From positions 1-39,893 of the IMG/VR virus record IMGVR_UViG_3300037189_001648: 39,893 nt of DNA; one strand, 5' to 3'. The first letter of the stretch is position 1, and the number at the start of each line of letters is the position of its first letter. The position numbers and the translations under genes are program-made. The notes beneath the pieces were generated by a model that did no database searches, was not told the origin of the DNA, and saw only the letters and a list, made by a program, of their open reading frames with translations. Positions 34,467 to 39,893 of this stretch are shown one piece after another. The DNA is from a virus.

Positions 34467-35019
34467 CCAGCCAGATACAATTTTTGCAATAGATGCTAGT
34501 ACAAATAGCCTTGCATTTGCAGTCTTTAATAAAAAAGATTTAATCTCAACTGGGAAGATTAAGTTTGAGGGAAAAACTAATTACGAAAAGGTTGCAGATG
34601 CCTGCAGAAAGGTTAGCTCATTCTTTTCTATCTATGATGCCGTAGATGCTATTGTAATTGAGCATACAGTATTTATGAATAGTCCAAAGGTGGCAGCTGA
34701 CCTTGCCCTAGTCCAGGGAGCCATCCTGGGGGCTGCTGGGATACACGGCATAAAGATATCTGGATCTGTAAGCCCTATAACGTGGCAAAACTTTTTGGGG
34801 AACAAAAGATTTACAACAAAAGAGAAGCAGGACATTGTTCAGGAATTTCCAGGTAAGTCAAAGGCTTGGTACAAAGCTCATGAAAGAGAATTAAGAAAGC
34901 AGAAGACTATTAGCTTTATTAATACCTACTATGATAAAACAATAGATGATAACGATGTTGCAGATGCCTGTGGTATTGGACATTGGGCCATCAATAATTG
35001 GGAGAAGTTGACAAACTAA
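34438..35019 (+). CDS. RuvC-like Holliday junction resolvase
   Basis: A 193-residue RNase H-fold protein with the RuvC catalytic set: FAIDAST (D19), IVIEHT (E75), and DNDVADACGIG (D173, D176). The S-P-K-V-A-A-D-L loop and a TTKEKQDIV helix fit too. It resolves four-way junctions and can free packaged genomes from branches. It begins in the zinc-finger gene; the next gene starts three bases after its stop. A second nuclease of a different fold (Hjc-like) is encoded 2 kb upstream. Confidence 0.75.
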   Translation: MVNLSQIKSSQPDTIFAIDASTNSLAFAVFNKKDLISTGKIKFEGKTNYEKVADACRKVSSFFSIYDAVDAIVIEHTVFMNSPKVAADLALVQGAILGAAGIHGIKISGSVSPITWQNFLGNKRFTTKEKQDIVQEFPGKSKAWYKAHERELRKQKTISFINTYYDKTIDDNDVADACGIGHWAINNWEKLTN

Positions 35020-35022
35020 ATC

Positions 35023-35178
35023 ATGGCTGCTAAACTACACACAAGCGAAGCATTTCTACGCAAAAGATACTGGATCGATAAAAAGACTCCAGAGGAGATT
35101 GCCAAGGAGTGCGGGGTAAGCGTAGAAACTATCTACCTCTATCTAAAGAAGTTTAATCTCAGAAAGGCTGGGAGATGA
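35023..35178 (+). CDS. Small helix-turn-helix protein
   Basis: A 51-residue protein (stop TGA 35176-35178, overlapping the next ATG as ATGA). After MAAKLHTSEAFLRKRYW comes TPEEIAKECGVSVETIYLYL, a clear helix-turn-helix, then a basic end KKFNLRKAGR. No ribosome site at the usual distance; translation is probably coupled to the RuvC-like gene whose stop is three bases upstream. A TTGACA lies at 35008-35013 in front of it. It could be a small regulator or a packaging-site binding factor; function not known. Confidence 0.7.
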   Translation: MAAKLHTSEAFLRKRYWIDKKTPEEIAKECGVSVETIYLYLKKFNLRKAGR

Positions 35179-35456
35179 ATAAAAGAACTTTTGCGCCAGT
35201 AGCATCAACTATCTTTAGCAGAGAGTATGAGCTTCAGCTAGATAACTTTGTGATACAAAAGGGCGACATCATAAAGGTGCGTGGAGAATACGGAACCAAG
35301 TTTAAGTTTGACAGCCTTGTTACAAACACACTTACTGGGGCTAAGTGGGTCGACTGCTTTGAAATGCAAAGGGGTGCAGCTTCTGCATATAGGTCCTTTA
35401 AGATTGATAAAATAAAGAGAATTCCAACAAAGAGGGGAAGAAGAAATGTCAACTGA
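35175..35456 (+). CDS. Small basic protein of unknown function before the terminase
   Basis: A 93-residue protein with a beta-rich core (FVIQKGDIIKVRGEYGTKFK, then FDSLVTNTLTGAKWVDCFEM) and a basic C-terminus (KRIPTKRGRRNVN). It resembles short DNA-associated proteins found near the small terminase in actinophages, without a known function. ATGA overlap at the start and 11-base overlap with the small terminase gene at the end. Ribosome site for the next gene is AGGGGAAG inside it. Confidence 0.55.
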   Translation: MNKRTFAPVASTIFSREYELQLDNFVIQKGDIIKVRGEYGTKFKFDSLVTNTLTGAKWVDCFEMQRGAASAYRSFKIDKIKRIPTKRGRRNVN

Positions 35457-35979
35457 AGATAAACTAATAGAGCATTTAGATGAAGTAAATAAGGTCGTAG
35501 AAGAATACCTTAAGGGTAATGATCCAACACAGATATCAAAAGAGCTTGTGATACCAAGACAAAAGGTCGTAGCCCATATCAATGAGTGGAAGCAGATGGC
35601 TTCCGACAATGCCGTCATTAGAGCCAGGGCAAAGGAAGCGCTTGCAGGAGCAGACACACACTATAACAAACTAATACAAAAGGCTTACGAAGTTATAGAT
35701 GATGCCACCACCACAGCAAACCTTACAGCAAAAACATCAGCAATTAAGCTGGTATTGGATATTGAAGCTAAAAGAATTGACATGCTGCAGAAAGCTGGTC
35801 TGCTAGAAAACAAAGAGCTAGCAGAAGAGATGCTGGAGATTGAGAGAAAGCAGGATATCCTGGTCGGTATTCTAAGAGACATAGCTGCAGAGTATCCACA
35901 GATTCGTGATGAGATTATGCGTAGGCTATCTGATGTCTCTAAAGAAAAAGAGGTAATCACAATTGTCCACAACGTTTAA
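35446..35979 (+). CDS. Terminase small subunit (candidate)
   Basis: A 177-residue protein immediately before the large terminase gene, overlapping it by 17 bases. The N-terminus contains a helix-turn-helix (EEYLKGNDPTQISKELVIPR with QKVVAHINEWK after it) for packaging-site binding; the rest is a long helical, coiled-coil-like domain that could form the usual ring (NKELAEEMLEIERKQDILV). Size fits small terminases. It would recognise the packaging start and load the large subunit. Identity rests on position and layout. Confidence 0.65.
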   Translation: MSTEDKLIEHLDEVNKVVEEYLKGNDPTQISKELVIPRQKVVAHINEWKQMASDNAVIRARAKEALAGADTHYNKLIQKAYEVIDDATTTANLTAKTSAIKLVLDIEAKRIDMLQKAGLLENKELAEEMLEIERKQDILVGILRDIAAEYPQIRDEIMRRLSDVSKEKEVITIVHNV

Positions 35980-37747
35980 TGAATTCTTTGAGGTTCTTAA
36001 GGCAGACAACTTTGAGGAGAAGCCTGTAGACGCAAAGACATTTGTTGAAGGTGAGAATTATCTTAATCAGCCTCCGCTATCTGAAATCCAGTATCAGATT
36101 GTAGAAGCTATGAGCCAGATCTACAAGCAAGAAGATCTTATTGATCTTATGGGCGATGAAGAGGGTAGAAGATACTACAAGAAGTATACAAAAAATGAAG
36201 TTATTCTACAGCTGGGCAAGGGATCTGGAAAAGACTTTACATCTACCGTGGCCTGTGCCTACATCGTATACAAGCTTCTATGTCTAAAGGATCCAGCAAG
36301 ATACTTTGGCAAGCCATCTGGAGATGCTATTGATATTATTAACGTAGCTATTAACGCACAGCAGGCTAAGAACGTTTTCTTTAAAGGGTTCAAGACTAAG
36401 GTAGAAAAGTCTCCATGGTTTGCAGGAAAGTTTTATGCAAAGGCAGATAGCGTAGAGTTCGATAAGGCTATTACTGTTTACTCTGGTCACTCAGAACGAG
36501 AATCTCACGAGGGTCTTAACCTAATCCTAGCAGTTCTTGATGAGATTTCTGGATTCGCAAATGAGGTTGGGACTGGTAATGACCAGGGTAAAACAGCAGA
36601 CAACATCTACAAGGCCTTCCGTGCATCCGTAGACTCTCGTTTCCCAGACCTTGGCAAGGTTGCTTTGCTATCGTTCCCACGCTATCCAGGAGACTTTATT
36701 TCTCAGAGATACGAAGATGTCATCATGGAAAAAGAAGTTGTCGCCAAGACTCACAAGTTTATTATGAACGAAGATCTTCCAGAAGATGCCCCAGGAAATT
36801 CTATGGAAATATCTTGGGATGAAGATAACATAATCTCTTACAAGTATCCAGGAATGTTTGCGCTAAAGAAACCAACGTGGGAAGTTAATCCAACTAGAAA
36901 GATTGATGACTTCAAGCTAGCTTTTTATACAGATCTCGGAGATGCCATGCAGCGTTTTGCTTGCGTCCCAACCTACTCATCTGATGCATTTTTTAAGCAG
37001 ACAGAAAAGGTTCGTGAAGCAATGATGCTTCGTAATCCTCTGGATGCCTTTAGAAGATTTGATGAAACGTTTGTTCCAGATCCAGAAAAGATTTACTATG
37101 TCCATGCCGACCTTGCTCAGCAACACGACAAGTGTGCGGTAGCAATTGCTCACGTAGATAAATGGGTAAACATTCAGGTTATTAAGGACTACCAGCAGGT
37201 AGCACCAGTCGTTGTTGTGGATGCAGTAGCATACTGGGAGCCAAGGGTTGAAGGCCCAGTAAACCTATCTGAGGTTAAGCAATGGATTCAAAACCTAAGA
37301 AGGCTAGGATTTAATATCGGAATGGTTAGCTTTGACCGCTGGCAGTCATTTGATATCCAGAATGAGCTAAAGCAAGTGGGGCTTAGAACAGAGACGGTAT
37401 CTGTTGCTAAAAAGCACTATGAGGATATGGCAATGCTCATATATGAAGAAAGGCTAGCTATGCCAGCCATAGACCTCCTGTATGAAGAGCTAACAGAACT
37501 TAAGATTATGAAGAATAATAAGGTTGACCACCCACGTAAAAAGTCTAAGGACTTGGCTGACGCCGTTTGTGGGGCGGTATTTGGGGCAATATCCCACACC
37601 CCTAGAGACCAAAACCTTGAAGTAGAGATTCATACTTTCAAAGATAGGCCTAAAACACAGGTTGACAACGAAAGAAGCAATGTGATACAATATAAGCCTA
37701 TCCCAAAAGAAGTAAAAGAATATTTGGATAGATTTAATCTAATGTAA
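35963..37747 (+). CDS. terL: Terminase large subunit, DNA-packaging motor
   Basis: A 594-residue protein starting at TTG 35963, with GAGGT eight bases upstream. Walker A is GKGSGKD (residues 85-91) and Walker B LILAVLDE (187-194, D193 and E194). The nuclease domain (RNase H-like) has HADLAQQHDKCAVAIAH (D383), MVSFDRW (about 456) and KDLADAVCG (D533). It packages DNA into the head and cuts it. It lies 36 kb after the capsid block in this window, away from the structural genes; in many phages it starts the late operon. The end contains the promoter of the next gene. Confidence 0.9.
   Translation: MSTTFNEFFEVLKADNFEEKPVDAKTFVEGENYLNQPPLSEIQYQIVEAMSQIYKQEDLIDLMGDEEGRRYYKKYTKNEVILQLGKGSGKDFTSTVACAYIVYKLLCLKDPARYFGKPSGDAIDIINVAINAQQAKNVFFKGFKTKVEKSPWFAGKFYAKADSVEFDKAITVYSGHSERESHEGLNLILAVLDEISGFANEVGTGNDQGKTADNIYKAFRASVDSRFPDLGKVALLSFPRYPGDFISQRYEDVIMEKEVVAKTHKFIMNEDLPEDAPGNSMEISWDEDNIISYKYPGMFALKKPTWEVNPTRKIDDFKLAFYTDLGDAMQRFACVPTYSSDAFFKQTEKVREAMMLRNPLDAFRRFDETFVPDPEKIYYVHADLAQQHDKCAVAIAHVDKWVNIQVIKDYQQVAPVVVVDAVAYWEPRVEGPVNLSEVKQWIQNLRRLGFNIGMVSFDRWQSFDIQNELKQVGLRTETVSVAKKHYEDMAMLIYEERLAMPAIDLLYEELTELKIMKNNKVDHPRKKSKDLADAVCGAVFGAISHTPRDQNLEVEIHTFKDRPKTQVDNERSNVIQYKPIPKEVKEYLDRFNLM
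37662..37691 (+). promoter_or_regulatory. Strong promoter inside the terL 3' end
   Basis: TTGACA (37662-37667), an 18-base spacer, then TACAAT (37686-37691) with TGa before it. The predicted start is near 37698, giving a 67-base leader with AGGAG at about 37751 before the ATG at 37765. This is the best -35/-10 pair in the window. Confidence 0.75.
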
Positions 37748-37764
37748 ATAGGAGAAATAAATAA

Positions 37765-38625
37765 ATGAATTCATTTAAGAATCCACTAATCGCTATTGCC
37801 TCTGCAGTAGCTCTTGCAGGAGCTATGCTCGTGGCTGTTCCTGCAAATGCTAATACCGCAACGCTAACTATTGCAGGATCTTCTGCTACTGGTGGAACAA
37901 CTGCAGCAACTGCAATTGCTGTTCCAGTTCCAGCAGATAACGATGTTAGCTCTGCAGATGCACTTCGCATTGCACTTACTGGTGTTGCAACAAACACCAC
38001 TGTAACCGCAACTACAACTAACCTAAAGCTTGTGACAAAGGTCACCACTGGTTCAGACGTAGTTAAGGCAGATGCTGGAGCATCTTCTGTATCTGTAAAC
38101 ACAGGTAGCGGAACAACTGCAGACATCTACGTGTACACCACATCAACTGCAACTGGTTCTGTATCAGTTTCTGTTGGTGGAAACACAACTGTTTACCACG
38201 TTAAGGGAACAGCTGGCCCAGCATACACAGTTTCTGTGACTGCTCCAGCTTTTGCAGGACTAGGGTCTGCAGTAAACCTAACTGCGACAGCTCAGGACAT
38301 CTTTGGAAATGCTGTGGAGAATGCTGCAATTACCGCAACAGTTCTTCGTGGCACTGTTACAACACAGTTTGCCTGGAATGCAACTGACAAGGTCTACAAG
38401 GCTGTTGTTACTGCTCCAGCAACAGCTGGAAACGACTTTGGTGTAGCCAGAATTTCTGCAACTGCAGTAGCTGGACTAGCTAAGCCAGTAACAGAGGTAT
38501 CGTTTACTGTAAGCGTACTCAACCTAAACGATGCAATCACTGCTGCAAATGCAAAGATTGCAGAGCTAGAGGCCAAGGTAGCCAAGCTAGCTAAGCGAGT
38601 AGCTAAGCTAAAGAAAAAGAAGTAA
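37765..38625 (+). CDS. Secreted Ig-like surface protein with coiled-coil tail
   Basis: A 286-residue protein. Residues 1-29 are a classic Sec signal peptide (MNSFKNPLIAIASAVALAGA, then MLVAVPANA) with a predicted cut after A29. Residues 30-255 are Thr/Ser/Ala/Val-rich and beta-like, with an Ig-type repeat (FGNAVENAAITATVLRGTV, 181-199). Residues 257-286 form a Lys-rich leucine-zipper-like coiled coil (AKIAELEAKVAKLAKRVAKL). This layout resembles cell-surface proteins of aquatic Actinobacteria. It has its own promoter and terminator, so it is a separate, highly expressed unit. It may modify the host surface, for instance to block superinfection, or be a virion-associated protein. Function is inferred only. 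Confidence 0.75.
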   Translation: MNSFKNPLIAIASAVALAGAMLVAVPANANTATLTIAGSSATGGTTAATAIAVPVPADNDVSSADALRIALTGVATNTTVTATTTNLKLVTKVTTGSDVVKADAGASSVSVNTGSGTTADIYVYTTSTATGSVSVSVGGNTTVYHVKGTAGPAYTVSVTAPAFAGLGSAVNLTATAQDIFGNAVENAAITATVLRGTVTTQFAWNATDKVYKAVVTAPATAGNDFGVARISATAVAGLAKPVTEVSFTVSVLNLNDAITAANAKIAELEAKVAKLAKRVAKLKKKK

Positions 38626-38636
38626 CCTATTAATTG

Positions 38637-38668
38637 AGTGGGGGCATCGAAAGGTGCCCCCATTTATA
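38637..38668 (+). terminator. Rho-independent terminator after the secreted protein gene
   Basis: The arms TGGGGGCA (38639-38646) and TGCCCCCA (38655-38662) form a perfect 8-bp stem around a short loop, followed by TTTATATT. It is 12 bases after the stop, isolating the secreted protein gene from nrdI. Confidence 0.85.
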
Positions 38669-38685
38669 TTATAAAAATCATTGAT

Positions 38686-38714
38686 TTGCAACAAGTTTAA
38701 AAGAGAGGTATAAT
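38686..38714 (+). promoter_or_regulatory. Candidate promoter overlapping the nrdI start
   Basis: TTGCAA (38686-38691), a 17-base spacer and TATAAT (38709-38714), then two bases and the ATG at 38717. The predicted start (about 38721) would fall just after the ATG, so it does not fit a simple leaderless mRNA. The AGAGG at 38704-38708 is the nrdI ribosome site and overlaps this box. Either the transcription start is closer than usual or nrdI is served by an upstream promoter. Confidence 0.35.
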
Positions 38715-38716
38715 AG

Positions 38717-39133
38717 ATGTCCATCAACATAGTATACTTTTCAAACTACTCTGGTAATACTAAAAAATTTGTGGAGAAACTGGGAGACAGCTTTGGGAAT
38801 GTTCACAGAATTCCTATCGATTGGGATCAATCTGATCCCTTGGTTGCCCCCAGTGATTTTGTATTGTTTATTCCTACCTATGGTGGCGGCTCTGAAAGCT
38901 CAGCAGTCCCTAGGCAAGTCAAGAAGTTTTTAAATATTTCCCAAAACAGGGATAACCTTAGGGGTATCGTTGGATTTGGGAACACCAATTTTGGAGAGCA
39001 CTTCTGCAAAGCCGCAGAGGTTATCTCTCAAAAAACTGGGGTGCCAATTATCGCTAGAGTAGAGATATTTGGAACACCAGAAGACCTAAATATTGTAAAA
39101 GAAAGAATGAGGATGTTGTATGACAACGAATAA
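38717..39133 (+). CDS. nrdI: NrdI, flavodoxin-like activator of class Ib ribonucleotide reductase
   Basis: A 138-residue flavodoxin-fold protein. FMN-binding loops are SNYSGNT (residues 9-15), IPTYGGG (52-58) and [10 protein letters not shown] (87-96), as in NrdI. It supplies an oxidant to the NrdF metal site in class Ib enzymes. It starts with a ribosome site AGAGG and overlaps nrdE by 14 bases. NrdF would be expected beyond the right edge. Confidence 0.9.
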   Translation: MSINIVYFSNYSGNTKKFVEKLGDSFGNVHRIPIDWDQSDPLVAPSDFVLFIPTYGGGSESSAVPRQVKKFLNISQNRDNLRGIVGFGNTNFGEHFCKAAEVISQKTGVPIIARVEIFGTPEDLNIVKERMRMLYDNE

Positions 39134-39893
39134 CGGCTATAGCTACCACGAACTAAACGCAATGCTAAATCTCTATGACGAGAATGGCAAGATACAGTTT
39201 GACAAGGATAGGGAGGCCGCAAAGTCATACTTCTTAGATCACGTAAACCAGAACACAGTATTCTTTCACTCTATTGAAGAAAAGCTAAGCTATCTTGTTG
39301 AAAATGAATACTATGACAAAGATGTCTTAGACCAGTATTCCGCAGAATTTATCAAAGATCTATTTAAGCACACATACTCATATAAGTTTAGATTCCCTAC
39401 ATTTGTCGGAGCCTACAAGTTTTATACATCCTATGCCCTAAAGACTTTTGATGGTGAGCGCTACCTAGAGCGCTTTGAAGACCGTGTCGTAATGAACGCA
39501 CTTATGCTTGCACGTGGTAATGAGCAGATTGCAAAAGACACTGTAGACGAAATTATCTCAGGTCGTTTCCAACCAGCTACCCCAACATTTCTTAATGCTG
39601 GTAAGAAGCAGCGTGGAGAGTTTGTGTCTTGTTTCTTGCTACGTGTAGAAGATAACATGGAGTCAATTGCTCGTGCTGTCGCATCATCCCTTCAGCTATC
39701 AAAGCGTGGTGGTGGTGTAGGTCTTAATCTTACAAACGTTCGTGAACATGGGGCACCAATTAAGAAGATTGAAAGTCAGTCCTCTGGAGTTATCCCAGTC
39801 ATGAAGATGCTTGAGGATGCATTCTCCTACGCCAACCAGCTAGGTGCTCGTCAGGGTGCAGGTGCGGTTTACCTAAACGCTCACCACCCAGAC
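39120..39893 (+). CDS. nrdE: NrdE, class Ib ribonucleotide reductase large subunit, 5' part
   Basis: The first 258 residues of NrdE; the gene continues past the right edge (full length about 700). The ATG at 39120 lies inside the nrdI end. Recognisable motifs are ATPTFLNAG (153-161), SCFLL with the redox Cys at C171, and [16 protein letters not shown] (193-208), all typical of NrdE. It reduces ribonucleoside diphosphates to deoxy forms for phage DNA synthesis, with NrdI, NrdF and the NrdH encoded earlier in the window. Confidence 0.9.
   Translation, partial: MTTNNGYSYHELNAMLNLYDENGKIQFDKDREAAKSYFLDHVNQNTVFFHSIEEKLSYLVENEYYDKDVLDQYSAEFIKDLFKHTYSYKFRFPTFVGAYKFYTSYALKTFDGERYLERFEDRVVMNALMLARGNEQIAKDTVDEIISGRFQPATPTFLNAGKKQRGEFVSCFLLRVEDNMESIARAVASSLQLSKRGGGVGLNLTNVREHGAPIKKIESQSSGVIPVMKMLEDAFSYANQLGARQGAGAVYLNAHHPD

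Noticed and set aside
1-39893. tRNA genes, attachment sites, diversity-generating template/variable repeats
   Set aside because: No cloverleaf, no integrase and no long direct DNA repeats were seen by eye; the gaps are all under about 100 bases.

Overview
The window is a contiguous piece of a tailed bacteriophage genome (class Caudoviricetes, long-tailed siphovirus type) with every supported gene on the + strand. The DNA is AT-rich and the gene content matches phages of Actinobacteria. The closest picture is a phage of a low-GC, probably freshwater, actinobacterium. This host inference rests on several signs: an actinophage-style tail module and replication module, a secreted Ig-like protein with a Lys-rich coiled-coil C-terminus of the kind seen on aquatic actinobacteria, sigma-70 type extended -10 promoters, and transcripts predicted to start exactly on the ATG (leaderless). 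Host identity cannot be proved from this sequence. No integrase, repressor, tRNA, IS element or CRISPR array is visible; portal, protease and lysis genes are also absent and probably lie outside the window.

Layout. 1-1.9 kb: scaffold-like acidic protein, possibly the in-frame 3' part of a longer protease gene, then the major capsid protein, closed by a strong terminator. 1.95-5.8 kb: head-tail connector and neck genes, tail terminator and major tail protein, closed by a long terminator stem that overlaps a promoter. 5.87-6.9 kb: two paralogous tail assembly chaperones encoded as separate genes rather than by frameshifting. 6.9-15.6 kb: a 2885-residue tape measure protein that carries a roughly 675-residue non-coiled insert, including a segment resembling ADP-ribosyltransferase-type domains of phage MuF/DUF3626 proteins. 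15.6-23.5 kb: distal tail, hub and fibre proteins. 23.5-34.2 kb: regulator (TTG start), small genes, DnaB helicase, DnaG-type primase, gp32-like single-strand binding protein, DNA polymerase III alpha, NrdH redoxin, RecA-like recombinase, Hjc-like nuclease, DEDDy exonuclease and Cas4/RecB-type nuclease. 34.2-37.7 kb: zinc-finger protein, RuvC-like resolvase, small HTH protein, and terminase small and large subunits. 37.7-39.9 kb: a stand-alone secreted surface-type protein with its own promoter and terminator, then nrdI and the 5' part of nrdE.

How the parts work together. The structural block builds the head and a long flexible tail. The replication block supplies almost a complete bacterial-type replisome (helicase, primase, SSB, family C polymerase, proofreading exonuclease) plus a recombination set (RecA-like, two resolvase-like nucleases, Cas4-like nuclease) suited to recombination-dependent replication and packaging of concatemers by the terminase. 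NrdH, NrdI and NrdE make deoxynucleotides through a class Ib ribonucleotide reductase. Genes are packed with ATGA or TAATG overlaps. There is no gene-free stretch longer than about 100 bases, and the few gaps hold terminators and promoters.
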